NCBI GenBank assembly: GCA_023391095.1
Contig: JAEWBN010000004.1
Location: forward strand, 1 to 36,215
Direction: 5' to 3'
Length of the DNA stretch: 36,215 nucleotides
From: Pseudomonadota bacterium
GTDB lineage: Bacteria > Pseudomonadota > Alphaproteobacteria > Rhizobiales > Devosiaceae
Made by a program: the position numbers and the translations under genes. Position 1 is the stretch's first letter. Every line of letters starts with the position of its first letter. Below the pieces are notes generated by a model. It was not told the origin of the DNA. It searched no databases and worked only from the letters and a program-made list of their open reading frames with translations. Shown here piece by piece: positions 7,304 to 16,030 of this stretch.

Positions 7304-8812
7304 TCAGCCTTGCACGGCAAGTGCCAGCACGTTGTGCTCGGAAAATTCTTCACGGGCCAGCAGTCCGGCCACCCGACCCTCGCGGAGTACGGCGATGCGG
7401 TCCGAAACACCGATGACCTCCTCCATGTCGCTGGAGATCATGATGACGCCTATTCCCGCATCGGCGAGCGACCGCATGAGCTGATAGATTTCGGACTTCG
7501 CCCCCACATCCACCCCTCGTGTTGGTTCGTCGAAAATCATCAGCCGCGGCTGCATCGACAGCCACTTGCCGAGCACGACCTTCTGCTGGTTGCCACCCGA
7601 TAGTTCGGCAGCTACGCGGCGCACGTCGGCGGTTTTTATGGCGAGGCGTTTGCGCTGGATTTCCGCTTTTTCCTCGACCAGGCGCGTGGACACCAGGCCT
7701 CGCGTGGAGACCGCAGCCAGGTCGGCCAGCGCGATGTTGTCGCTGATTGCGCTCTCGAGGATCAGGCCCGTTCGCTTGCGATCTTCGGGCACGAGATAGA
7801 CCCCTGCACCTATGGCGTCGCGTGGGCTGGCCGGGCTGTACGGCTCCCCGTTCAGCAACATCTGGCCAGAAATGACAGGCGTGAGGCCGAATATGGTTTC
7901 GGCCAATTCCGTGCGCCCCGCGCCCACGAGCCCGGCAATACCGAGTATCTCGCCGGCCCGGACCTCGAGATCCACGGTAACCTGCGGTCTTGACGGGATG
8001 CACAATCGAGAAATGCTGAGCACGGCGTCGCCGCTAGGCCTCTGGGGTGGCGTATAGAGCGATTTAAGGTCACGCCCGATCATCAGCCGGATCATCGCCG
8101 CATGGTTCAGCTCGGCCCTGGTGAGCTCGCCGGCAAAATGGCCGTCCCGCAGACCGAATACGCGATCGGCACATTCTTCGACTTCGCTGAGGCGGTGGGA
8201 AATGTAAATGACGCTGATGCCCGACGCTTTGAGATCGGCCACCACGGCCATCAAGGTCTTGGTTTCCGAGAGGGTGAGCGAGGAGGTGGGCTCGTCCATG
8301 ATGACCAGGCGGGCGTCCATCGACAACGCCTTGGCGATCTCGAGCAGTTGACGCTGCGCCAGTGACAGGTCTGCCACGGGCGTGTCCGGCGCAAAGGTGG
8401 CGCCCACCCGGCGCAGCAGCGGCGCCGCCTTATCCCGCATATCGGCAATGTCGAGGAGCCCGAAGGCCGACCTCGACTCACGCCCCAGGAAGATATTGGC
8501 AGCGGCGTCAAGATTGTCGAAGACGTTGAGTTCCTGGTGCACGAAGGCGACACCGGCTGCCTGAGACTCCGCCACCGTCAGGCGGTCATATTCGACATTG
8601 TCGATGACGACGCGGCCACTACTGGGAGCGATAACGCCGCCCAGTATTTTCATGAGTGTGGACTTTCCGGCCCCGTTCTCGCCGATGATGGCGACGACCT
8701 CTCCCGGATAGACAATTAGAGAGACGTCGGCGAGAGCCACCACGCCAGGATAGACCTTCGAGATATTTTCAAGTTGCAGGAGCGGCCGACCGGCCGGTTT
8801 CAAACTAGGCAT
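7304..8812 (-). CDS. Sugar ABC transporter ATP-binding protein, two ABC domains (RbsA/MglA type)
   Basis: 502 aa, the usual length for the fused double ATPase of CUT2 importers. First domain: Walker A GENGAGKST near 40-48, signature region LSLAQRQLLEIAKAL, Walker B LVIMDEPTSSL. Second domain: a degenerate P-loop GLVGAGRTEL, signature LSGGNQQKVVLGKW and Walker B MIFDEPTRGVD. The degenerate second P-loop is normal in this family. It lies between the first binding protein and the permease in the minus-strand operon and powers import at the inner membrane. Confidence 0.92.
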   Translation of the reverse strand: MPSLKPAGRPLLQLENISKVYPGVVALADVSLIVYPGEVVAIIGENGAGKSTLMKILGGVIAPSSGRVVIDNVEYDRLTVAESQAAGVAFVHQELNVFDNLDAAANIFLGRESRSAFGLLDIADMRDKAAPLLRRVGATFAPDTPVADLSLAQRQLLEIAKALSMDARLVIMDEPTSSLTLSETKTLMAVVADLKASGISVIYISHRLSEVEECADRVFGLRDGHFAGELTRAELNHAAMIRLMIGRDLKSLYTPPQRPSGDAVLSISRLCIPSRPQVTVDLEVRAGEILGIAGLVGAGRTELAETIFGLTPVISGQMLLNGEPYSPASPRDAIGAGVYLVPEDRKRTGLILESAISDNIALADLAAVSTRGLVSTRLVEEKAEIQRKRLAIKTADVRRVAAELSGGNQQKVVLGKWLSMQPRLMIFDEPTRGVDVGAKSEIYQLMRSLADAGIGVIMISSDMEEVIGVSDRIAVLREGRVAGLLAREEFSEHNVLALAVQG

Positions 8813-8852
8813 GGATCAGTTCCAGGCGAACACTGCCGCCATGAAGAGGGAC

Positions 8853-8881
8853 GCACCGGGCAGACAAACCGCCCGGTGCGC
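8853..8881 (-). other. Intercistronic hairpin after the first binding-protein gene
   Basis: CGCACCGGGC and GCCCGGTGCG form a perfect 10-bp stem with a 9-nt loop, just after the binding-protein stop. No T-run follows on the minus strand, so it looks like an mRNA-stabilising or attenuating hairpin and not a full terminator. Confidence 0.6.
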
Positions 8882-8898
8882 TTACAGCAGCCGGGAGT

Positions 8899-9846
8899 CT
8901 AGCCGCCGATACGCTCTTTCAACTCAGCTTCAAATGCATCCACATTGGACTGGTCGATCTTCTTGGTCGGGACAATGATGAGACCGTCTTCCGGAATGCC
9001 GGAGGTGTCGCCCTCAAGGTACTTCGCCATCAGGTGCATACCCTGGTAGCCCCACTGGTATGGATCCTGGACAACGGTGCCGGCGAAACTGCCCTCGCGC
9101 ACGGCTCCCAGGGTGATCGGGTCCTCGTCGAACCCGATAACCGTCACCTGTCCCAGCTTTCCAGCGGCCTGCAAGGCCTCGTAGATTTTGGGCGGGTTGT
9201 AGGAATAGAATCCAACCATGCAGTTGATTTCCGGATTTGCCGCCAGCACGTCATCGACGTTCGAGCGGGCACGGGCGAAGTCGACATCATCGCCGCGGAC
9301 GTCGACAAGCTCGATGCCCGAGCCTTCGACCGCCTGCTTGAAACCTGCAATGCGTTCGATGGCATTATCGGCCCCCAAGAAGCCCACGAAGCCCATGCAC
9401 TTGCCGCCATCAGGGAGCGCCTCGACGGCGATTTCGCCGGCCTGAACGCCCGCAGCGGTGTTGGATGAGCCCAGATAGGCCACGCGGTCGCTGTCGGGTG
9501 CATCGCTGTCGGTGGTGAACAGCGGGATCTGCGCTGCGATACGGTTGAACGCGTCGACGGAATTCTTGGGATCGGCTGAGGAGATCATGATGGCGTCGGT
9601 GCCTGCGGCCACCAGGTCGTCCATCAGCGCATTCTGCAGCGCGGCGGTGCCCTGTGCGGGATAGCGGAACTGTAGTTCATAGTTCGGCAGTTCCGACTGC
9701 GCCTTGTTGACACCCGCCTCAGCCAGCTTCCAGAAATCGGAGGCGGCATTGACGACGAAGGCGAGCTGCTGCTTGTCCTGGGCCAAGGCCGGGACCGCGA
9801 GCGAAAGTGTAGCAATGGCCAACGAGGCCATGGACGTGAATTTCAT
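8899..9846 (-). CDS. Periplasmic sugar-binding protein of ABC importer 1
   Basis: 315 aa. A Sec signal peptide (MKFTSMASLAIATLSLAVPALAQ) is followed by a periplasmic-binding-protein fold of the ribose/galactose (Peripla_BP_4) type, with SADPKNSVDAFNRI and a C-terminal GFDEDPITLGAVREG hinge region. GGAGG lies five bases before the ATG. It heads the block ATPase-permease-dehydrogenase, so it most likely feeds that importer. The sugar is unknown. Confidence 0.88.
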   Translation of the reverse strand: MKFTSMASLAIATLSLAVPALAQDKQQLAFVVNAASDFWKLAEAGVNKAQSELPNYELQFRYPAQGTAALQNALMDDLVAAGTDAIMISSADPKNSVDAFNRIAAQIPLFTTDSDAPDSDRVAYLGSSNTAAGVQAGEIAVEALPDGGKCMGFVGFLGADNAIERIAGFKQAVEGSGIELVDVRGDDVDFARARSNVDDVLAANPEINCMVGFYSYNPPKIYEALQAAGKLGQVTVIGFDEDPITLGAVREGSFAGTVVQDPYQWGYQGMHLMAKYLEGDTSGIPEDGLIIVPTKKIDQSNVDAFEAELKERIGG

Positions 9847-9962
9847 TCTATCCTCCCAAAGTCGGATCGAGTTCGACCTGACGCATGACTATGCCCAGCT
9901 ACATCTGCCGGGCGGCTTCATCCGCTATCGGCCGTTTGGGCCGAGCGAATAAGGATGCGCGC

Positions 9963-10937
9963 CTAGCCCGGATACCGGACGACACGCGGTTCATTGGGCG
10001 CCCGAACATAGGTCCAGGCACTTTCAATCAGTTGCTGGAGCGCGACACGAGGCTGCCAGTCGAGGACGGCTTTTGCCTTGGTGTTGTCCATCCAGTTGCT
10101 ATGGAATGGGGTGTTTATCTTGGCGATGCTGACCCGCTGCCGGTTCTGCAGGATGGTCGCCACCTCCCCGTAATCGACGGGCCGGTCCATGGCGACATTG
10201 AACAGATGACCGTTTGCTTCCGCGTTGCCCAGCGCGGCCAGTATCGCCGAGACGAGGTCGCTCACGTGAATGAAGTTGCGCTTCAGGGGGGAGCCTGTGC
10301 TGTCAAGAAGCAGCGGCACAGCGTCAGCTTTGGCGTAGCGATCGACTTCATGCTGTGCCAGCAGGTCGTCCCACCGCGGACCGCCAAACTGGTCCTTGAA
10401 GCTCAAGGCGTACTTGAAGTCGTCTTTCTCCATGATCCAGGGAGCGCGAATGCAGCAGCCCGGCAGTGCATACTGCTCGCGGTACTGCTCAAGCATGACC
10501 TCCTCGATCACCTTGGTAAGAGCATAGCAGCCCGGGTATGCCCGGCGCGGCGACAGTTCGGTGATCGGTGCGTCATACTTGTGGAACATGTGTCCCACCG
10601 AGCAATCGCCGCCGATAAGAATGAACTGCTGGGCTCCGGGCGTATGTCGAAATGCTTCGAGCAGGTTGAACATGCCCTTCACCCCAACATCCATCGCCAG
10701 ATCAGGCGACTCCTTGACCGCGGCCATGTGAAGGACGTGGGTGGTGCCTGCCATGGCGTCCCGAATAGCGCGGCCGTCCGAAAGCGAGCACTTCACGACC
10801 TCCACCTGAGGGTGGTCAATCGTGCGCTCGTTGCAGATGGCGCGTATCTGCCACCCCTCGAATTTTGGAGACGCCAGGAATGCGGGCAGGAAGTTCGTCC
10901 CTACCTTGCCGGTGATACCGGTAACAAGAAGTCTCAC
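9963..10937 (-). CDS. NAD(P)-dependent epimerase/dehydratase (extended SDR)
   Basis: 324 aa starting at a GTG. The nucleotide-binding glycine motif TGITGKVG lies at residues 6-13 and the catalytic pair in YALTK (Y-x3-K) near residue 145. An active-site Ser is less obvious (the segment QQFILIGGDCSVG precedes it). Family members epimerise or oxidise sugars or sugar acids in the cytoplasm. It lies between the two binding-protein genes of the same operon, so it is probably the first or second catabolic step for the imported carbohydrate. The exact reaction is not predictable from what I can see. Confidence 0.8.
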   Translation of the reverse strand: MRLLVTGITGKVGTNFLPAFLASPKFEGWQIRAICNERTIDHPQVEVVKCSLSDGRAIRDAMAGTTHVLHMAAVKESPDLAMDVGVKGMFNLLEAFRHTPGAQQFILIGGDCSVGHMFHKYDAPITELSPRRAYPGCYALTKVIEEVMLEQYREQYALPGCCIRAPWIMEKDDFKYALSFKDQFGGPRWDDLLAQHEVDRYAKADAVPLLLDSTGSPLKRNFIHVSDLVSAILAALGNAEANGHLFNVAMDRPVDYGEVATILQNRQRVSIAKINTPFHSNWMDNTKAKAVLDWQPRVALQQLIESAWTYVRAPNEPRVVRYPG

Positions 10938-10975
10938 GGCTTAGCCCCATCGTCGCCGGCCTAATTTTGGGCAAA

Positions 10976-11000
10976 GGACATGGCGCAGAGCGCCATGTCC
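10976..11000 (-). other. Intercistronic hairpin after the second binding-protein gene
   Basis: GGACATGGCG and CGCCATGTCC form a perfect 10-bp stem with a 5-nt loop, 10 nt beyond the stop of the binding-protein gene. On the minus strand it is followed only by TTTG, so partial termination or transcript protection is more likely than full termination. Confidence 0.6.
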
Positions 11001-11009
11001 AAAGTCAGA

Positions 11010-11999
11010 TCACTGGGCGCAGAAGCCCGGCTCTTCGCGGGTGCAGACGTCGAGCCCGGTATAAATCGGGTCTTCGACGGTCTCGCCGTGGATGAGCTGG
11101 ATCATCACGTCGGGCGCGCGCTGCCCCATTTCGAAGGGACGCTGGCCCACCTGGACATGGCTGCGGCCTTCGTTGAACGCCTGCACCTGCGGAGGCAGCG
11201 TGTCGCCGGCAATAATGATCAGTTCGTTGCTCTCGAGGCGGTCCATGACCTGGTCGGTGACCTGGGCATAAGCCTGTGGCGCGAACTGAGCCCAACCGCC
11301 AATGAGGATAAAGGCATCGAGGTCCGGATTTGACGTGAAAACGTCCGCCATCTGCTGATTGGCCAGGTCCGCTTGGTCATTGGTGAAGACAGGGCAACCC
11401 TCGATTTCGGTCCAGCCGCCTTCGCCAGCCAGCCTGTCCGTGCCGTCCGCTCCCGCCACGGTGTCGCGGAAGCCGGCAGCACGGGCATTGATGTTATCGG
11501 CCGCGACATTGCCGAGCTGGAGGCACACAGTGCCACCTTCGGGCTTGAGGCGCATAGCCTGCTCGGCCATCATCACGCCCATCAGGTAATTGTCGGTGCC
11601 TAGGAAGGTGGAGCGCAGTGGCCGGTCCGCCTCGGACAGGTCCGCATCCACGGTCATCACCGGAATGTCCGGCGCGATTTCGCGCAACCGGTTGGCCATT
11701 GCCGGGGCATTGGAAGGGGAAATAGCGATCGCGGCGACGCCGCGCGTGATCAGGTCGTCCACCAACTGCACCTGTCCGGCCTCATCGGCGCTCGAGGCGG
11801 GGCCGGTATAGAGGCACTCGTATTCAGAATCGGGATTGTTGGCGGCCCAGTCCTGGCAACCTAGGTTGATCTGTTCGAAGAACGGGTTGTCGAGCCCCTT
11901 CACCACGATCGCCAGGGTTTGCTTGTCCTGAGCCTGTGCGGCTCCTGCCGCGAGCGACAGAACCGCGGCCGCAACGGCTAGCCGGCTAGCATTCGTCAT
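11010..11999 (-). CDS. Periplasmic sugar-binding protein of ABC importer 2 (FrcB-like)
   Basis: 329 aa from the ATG at 11999. An ATG also occurs at 12005, but GGAGG (12007-12011) is only 1 nt from that and 7 nt from the second, which decides the start. A signal peptide ends near AAGAAQAQD. The mature part is a Peripla_BP_4 fold (VVKGLDNPFFEQINLGCQDW). It is divergently transcribed from a single-domain ATPase and a permease, the FrcBCA-type arrangement, and is probably their partner. It also heads the long minus-strand operon. Confidence 0.86.
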   Translation of the reverse strand: MTNASRLAVAAAVLSLAAGAAQAQDKQTLAIVVKGLDNPFFEQINLGCQDWAANNPDSEYECLYTGPASSADEAGQVQLVDDLITRGVAAIAISPSNAPAMANRLREIAPDIPVMTVDADLSEADRPLRSTFLGTDNYLMGVMMAEQAMRLKPEGGTVCLQLGNVAADNINARAAGFRDTVAGADGTDRLAGEGGWTEIEGCPVFTNDQADLANQQMADVFTSNPDLDAFILIGGWAQFAPQAYAQVTDQVMDRLESNELIIIAGDTLPPQVQAFNEGRSHVQVGQRPFEMGQRAPDVMIQLIHGETVEDPIYTGLDVCTREEPGFCAQ

Positions 12000-12099
12000 C
12001 GTCATTCCTCCCTTGCGCCGGATCCTCCGGCAGCCGTCATCGCCATGCGATACGGCCTGTTGATCTGCTCTTCGTGCGGCTGCGTTTCCCCCAACCGCC

Positions 12100-12113
12100 C
12101 GCTAATATCAGCG
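12100..12113. promoter_or_regulatory. Candidate LacI-type operator in divergent promoter (site A)
   Basis: CGCTAATATCAGCG pairs in 6 of 7 positions as a palindrome and shares the TAATAT core with the sites at 12143 and 5191. It lies 43 bp, about four helical turns, from the next site. Confidence 0.4.
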
Positions 12114-12142
12114 TTCGCTCTAGCGGCGTAGCTCATATTATG

Positions 12143-12156
12143 TGATAATATCATCA
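12143..12156. promoter_or_regulatory. Candidate LacI-type operator in divergent promoter (site B)
   Basis: TGATAATATCATCA holds the perfect palindrome TGATAATATCA (12143-12153). It lies between the divergent starts at 11999 and 12222 and matches the site at 5191-5204. The likely binder is the LacI-type protein encoded at 14017-15087 (inference). Confidence 0.5.
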
Positions 12157-12221
12157 TTCATTTATCTGGCCCGTCAAGAGGTCACGTGCCAAAATCGGTA
12201 AAACAACGTTGGGGGGCGCGT

Positions 12222-12962
12222 ATGAGCGCATTGCGACTAGAGGATGTGAGCAAGCATTTCGGAGCCATTCAGGCCCTGAACAATGTGTCGCTCGTGATAG
12301 AACCGGGGGAGGTCGTTGGACTGATGGGTGACAACGGGGCCGGCAAGTCGACGCTGGTCAAGGTCATCGCCGGCAATTTCGCGCCGACGGCAGGCGCCGT
12401 CTATGTCGGAGACCACAAGGCGGAATTTCACAAGCCCCGCGACGCGCAGCGAGCCGGCATCGAGGTGGTCTACCAGGACCTTGCCCTGTGCGACAACCTT
12501 TCGGCGGCCTCCAACGTCTTCCTTGGGCGCGAGCCGACCCGGTCCTTCGGTCCATTGCGGCTGGTCGACTATGCCACCATGCGGACTCGCTCGTCCGAAC
12601 TTTTCGCCCGGCTGAAGTCGGAGACACGGCCGCGGGACCTGGTGCGCCGGATGTCTGGCGGCCAGCGTCAGGCCGTAGCCATCGCCCGCACGCTGCTGAC
12701 CGACGCGCGCATCGTGCTGATGGACGAGCCCACCGCCGCCATCTCCGTTCGGCAGGTCACCGAGGTCCTCAACCTCATCCGCAACCTGCGGGACCATGGC
12801 ATCGCCGTTGTGTTGATCAGCCACCGCATGCCCGACGTGTTCGAGGTGGCTGACAAGATCGCCGTACTGCGCCGGGGCCGGTTGGTCGCCAGCAAGCGCG
12901 CCGCCGATTCCTCACCCGAAGAAGTGACCGGGCTCATCACCGGCGCCATCGAAGCCGCCTAG
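12222..12962 (+). CDS. Sugar ABC transporter ATP-binding protein, single domain (FrcA-like)
   Basis: 246 aa from ATG 12222, with a G-run (GGGGGG) five to six bases upstream; a GTG at 12186 is a weaker alternative. It has one ABC domain: Walker A GDNGAGKST near 37-45, signature RMSGGQRQAVAIART near 143-157, Walker B IVLMDEPTAAIS and the switch His in LISHRM. A single-domain ATPase with a CUT2 permease matches the fructose-type Frc system, where the ATPase forms a homodimer. It is followed 17 bp later by its permease. Confidence 0.9.
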   Translation: MSALRLEDVSKHFGAIQALNNVSLVIEPGEVVGLMGDNGAGKSTLVKVIAGNFAPTAGAVYVGDHKAEFHKPRDAQRAGIEVVYQDLALCDNLSAASNVFLGREPTRSFGPLRLVDYATMRTRSSELFARLKSETRPRDLVRRMSGGQRQAVAIARTLLTDARIVLMDEPTAAISVRQVTEVLNLIRNLRDHGIAVVLISHRMPDVFEVADKIAVLRRGRLVASKRAADSSPEEVTGLITGAIEAA

Positions 12963-12979
12963 CGACCAGGAAATACAGC

Positions 12980-13984
12980 ATGTCGACCAACTCCACCCTA
13001 GCCCAAGTGATCGAAACCTCGCAGCATCGCGGCGTTTTCTCCCGCCTTTCCAGCCATCAGACCTTCTGGGTTTTTATCGCAGCCGTGGTCGCGTGTCTGG
13101 CGCTCAGCCTGGTGACCGATACCTTTGCAACCGAAAGAAACCTGTTCAACGTCGCGCGCAACTTCGCTTTTGTCGGAATCATCGCCATCGGCATGACCGC
13201 TGTGATCGCGTCGGGCGGCATCGACCTTTCCGTTGGCTCCACGGTCGTCCTCTCCGCCATGACGGTCGCTGTGCTCATGGCAAGCGGGCTGCCGATCTGG
13301 GTCGGCATCCCCGCAGCACTGGGCGCAGCGGTGCTGGTGGGTCTCGTCAACGGAATACTGATTGCCTATGTCGGCATGCCCGCCTTCGTGGTCACGCTGG
13401 GCATGCTCTCAATGGCGCGCAGCCTGGCCATGGTGCTGTCCAACAACAAGATGATGTACGAATTCGGGCCCGATCACGCGCTGCTGCTCGCGCTGGGCGG
13501 CGGCTCCACGCTCGGCCTGCCTAATCCATTGATCGTGCTTGCCGTGGTCGCCCTGTTCACCGGCTTTGCCTTCCGCTGGACCCGGTGGGGGCAGCACCTA
13601 TTTGCCGTGGGCGGCAACGAGCAGGCCGCCAAGCTGACCGGTATAGCCGTCAAGCAGCTCAAGGTTTCGGTCTATGTCTTTTCGGCCGTGACGGCCGGCA
13701 TTACCGGCGTGCTCGAGGTTGGCTGGCTCGGTGGCGTTACCACCAATCTGGGCCAGGCGATGGAGCTGTCGGTCATCGCGGCAGCCGTGATCGGGGGCGC
13801 CAATTTGGCAGGGGGTGTCGGTACGGCGTTCGGCGCGGTGGTGGGAGCCCTGCTGATCGAAGTGATCCGCAACAGCCTGATCCTGCTCGGTATCAGCACC
13901 TTCTGGCAAGGGGCATTTGTCGGATCCTTTATCGTCATCGCAGTCGCGTTCGACCGGGTGAGGAACTTCCGCTCCCAGGACTAA
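12980..13984 (+). CDS. Sugar ABC transporter permease (FrcC/RbsC type)
   Basis: 334 aa, multi-spanning, with the CUT2 permease signature GGIDLSVGSTVVLSAM near residues 78-93 and AAAVIGGANLAGGVG in the C-terminal third. It is co-transcribed with the upstream ATPase and closes against the convergent repressor gene. It should form importer 2 with that ATPase and the binding protein at 11010-11999. Confidence 0.9.
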   Translation: MSTNSTLAQVIETSQHRGVFSRLSSHQTFWVFIAAVVACLALSLVTDTFATERNLFNVARNFAFVGIIAIGMTAVIASGGIDLSVGSTVVLSAMTVAVLMASGLPIWVGIPAALGAAVLVGLVNGILIAYVGMPAFVVTLGMLSMARSLAMVLSNNKMMYEFGPDHALLLALGGGSTLGLPNPLIVLAVVALFTGFAFRWTRWGQHLFAVGGNEQAAKLTGIAVKQLKVSVYVFSAVTAGITGVLEVGWLGGVTTNLGQAMELSVIAAAVIGGANLAGGVGTAFGAVVGALLIEVIRNSLILLGISTFWQGAFVGSFIVIAVAFDRVRNFRSQD

Positions 13985-13993
13985 GACCCTATC

Positions 13994-14016
13994 GGAGGCC
14001 GCGTCGCGCGGCCTCC
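13994..14016. terminator. Hairpin between convergent permease and LacI-type genes
   Basis: GGAGGCCGCG-TCG-CGCGGCCTCC is a perfect 10-bp stem with a 3-nt loop, placed exactly between the two convergent stops. It lacks a clear T-run on either strand, so a bidirectional, possibly weak terminator is the best reading. Confidence 0.55.
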
Positions 14017-15087
14017 CTATTCTGCCGCCGCAACGGGAACGTCGGTGCCCTGCCGCAAGGCGGTCGAGTCGCGAACGACCAGCTCGCATTCGACCTTGAT
14101 GCGCGTTCCCTTGACGTTCAAACCGTTCGCCCGGTCCAGCAGCATTTCAGCCGCGAGGCGGCCCATTTCGTACTGGGGCAGCACCAGCGTGGTGAGAGGC
14201 GGGTGCATGGAACGGGCGATTTCGCGATCGTCAAAGCCGACCACGGCCACGTCCTCCGGCACCGACAACCCCAGTTCGCGCAACGCGTCGTAGCAGCCGA
14301 CAGCCATGAGATCGTTGGCGCAGAAGATGGCATCGGGCGGGTTTTCTAGCGCCATGAGTTCCATGGTCATGGCGTATCCGGCGGAAGGCTCCCAGTTGCC
14401 GGGGCGTACCAGGGCAGGATCGAACGGGATGTCGTGACTGGTCAGGGCCTGCCGGTATCCCTTCAGGCGGTCACGCGGATTATCCAGTCCCTGCTGTCCG
14501 TTGATCAGCGCAATCCGCTGGCGCCCGTTATGGATAAGATGTTCGGTCGCCACCCGGCCGCCGAGCAGGTCGGCTGGTATGACGGAGGGCAGCACTCCCT
14601 CTTCGTCATAACAGTTCACCAGCACGGTATTATAGGCATCGAACGCTTCCGGCAGGTGCACTGGCCTGGTCAGGATAGTGCCATAGATGACCCCCACCAG
14701 ATCCTGTTTGCTGACGCTCGCCAACAGGTCGGCCTCGATGTCGGCATCGCCATGGCTCACCGCCATGAGGACGTTGGTGCCCAGGTTGAGGGCGTGATCC
14801 CGCGCCCCTTCAAAGGCTAGTGACATCCATGGGTCCGTGGAGATCTCGTCGGCAATGAAAAGGATGGTAGAGCGGCCGGCCTGCTCGCTTTTCGTCGTGC
14901 GGCGTACGAACTTGTAGTTAAGACGCTCAGCGGCGTCATTCACGCGCTGACGGGTTGCGTCGCTCAGACGTGCCAGCCTGCTGCCGCTCAGCACAAGAGA
15001 CACAGTGGCCTGAGACACGCCTGCCGCCGCCGCCACATCCATCATGGTCGGACCCGGGCTGCTGGATCGCCGTTTCGCTTTCGTCAT
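14017..15087 (-). CDS. LacI-family transcriptional regulator
   Basis: 356 aa from ATG 15087 (a TTG at 15105 is possible). The N-terminal LacI helix-turn-helix is clear: MMDVAAAAGVSQATVSLVLS, followed by the hinge-helix region. The remainder is a periplasmic-binding-protein-like ligand domain (VLVNCYDEEGVLPSVIPAD; GFDDREIARSMHPPLTT). It lies convergent to the permease gene and is the only regulator in the transport locus, so it most likely represses both divergent units and is released by the imported sugar or a derivative. Candidate operators lie at 12100, 12143 and 5191. Confidence 0.9.
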   Translation of the reverse strand: MTKAKRRSSSPGPTMMDVAAAAGVSQATVSLVLSGSRLARLSDATRQRVNDAAERLNYKFVRRTTKSEQAGRSTILFIADEISTDPWMSLAFEGARDHALNLGTNVLMAVSHGDADIEADLLASVSKQDLVGVIYGTILTRPVHLPEAFDAYNTVLVNCYDEEGVLPSVIPADLLGGRVATEHLIHNGRQRIALINGQQGLDNPRDRLKGYRQALTSHDIPFDPALVRPGNWEPSAGYAMTMELMALENPPDAIFCANDLMAVGCYDALRELGLSVPEDVAVVGFDDREIARSMHPPLTTLVLPQYEMGRLAAEMLLDRANGLNVKGTRIKVECELVVRDSTALRQGTDVPVAAAE

Positions 15088-15232
15088 TGACCTAGGTGCT
15101 TCCAATTACCGAGCAGGATCGCTGCCTCTCTCCTGAAAATCAAGGGACGAGTGGCCAACGATGCCTATGTAGTGGCCCCCGGGGCGTCAACACAAGTGGG
15201 CTACTCTGCTCAGCCGCCACCGTGGCTTATTT

Positions 15233-15562
15233 TTAGATCAGATCAACAGGTTCGAACTACGCGAACATCTCCTGGGCTTTGGGAAAATCAGGAAGTGGCA
15301 CATACTCGGAGACAGCGTCGTATCAGGCCCACATCTGTGCAACTTCAGGGCTCGAGTGAGCAGTCTCGCTTACTCCTTTCCGCTACTCGAATACTTCTAC
15401 GATGACACCATCCCTGGAGCGCATCGCTAGGGCCGGCCTGTCGGTGGCCAGACCCAAGCGCCTCAATATGCTGGCACGTGCAACATCGTCAAAGCCAATA
15501 GCCAATAGCTCAGGTTCTTGGCCGGGCTTCGGCCGATAGGCCACTATTACCATGTCACCCAT
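15233..15562 (-). pseudogene. Small conserved gene killed by three in-frame stops
   Basis: In one uninterrupted frame of 110 codons from ATG 15562 to TAA 15233-15235, the sequence reads as a coherent protein (MGDMVIVAYRPKPGQE, RRLGLATDRPALAMRSRDG, SSPEVAQMWA, YDAVSEYVPLPDFPKAQEMF, FEPVDLI). It is broken by TAG at 15383-15385, TGA at 15323-15325 and TAG at 15257-15259. The first stop replaces what I would expect to be the Trp of a VFEW motif in similar roughly 110-aa proteins. The fold resembles small ABM-like (antibiotic-biosynthesis-monooxygenase-type) dimeric alpha/beta proteins; that label is tentative. The absence of frameshifts shows that decay was by point mutation. Confidence 0.7.
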
Positions 15563-16030
15563 TTGACCATCCTCGTAGTGGCAATGGCAGCTATCAGAGA
15601 GGTTCGCTCAACTGCGTGGCGTCCGCAATGGGGTCGACTTCAGATCGGCAACTTCGGGGGTGGGAAGCGGACAGTCGGCCTTCGGATCGAATGAGTGAAA
15701 AGCGGCCGCCGGACATGCGCGAGTTCACAAAGGAAACCGACGCTTCGGACCTGGCTCGCAGCGCTATTTTCTTTGCCCGAGGCATATTCCACGTAAGGGT
15801 TTTGCGGTTGCGCCAACAGGCTTGTGATACTGTCTCACGTCCCGATGTCCGACTCCCAAAATGAACAAAGCAATGTCGATCAGGCATTCTGCCTATCACA
15901 ATGGGCAGGAGTAACTTGGTCGTGGCCGCCCCAATTCCAGCGTGGCCGCCCGTGATTGCGCTGCCGCAAAGACCGCTCGGATCGAAACTGGCACAGCGCT
16001 CTCGACGCTCAAGCAATGCGGAGGATAATC
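15563..16030. other. 468-bp stretch without a convincing gene
   Basis: Open frames here on both strands have poor protein character and no ribosome-binding sites. I saw no TTG-N8-CAA box, terminator hairpin or RNA gene. It probably includes the promoter for the gene at 16031 and marks the border between the carbohydrate and respiratory blocks. Confidence 0.4.

Noticed and set aside
15594..16016. Minus-strand 140-aa frame and a plus-strand frame at 15616-15864
   Set aside because: Poor amino-acid character, no ribosome-binding sites and mutual overlap; treated as non-coding.
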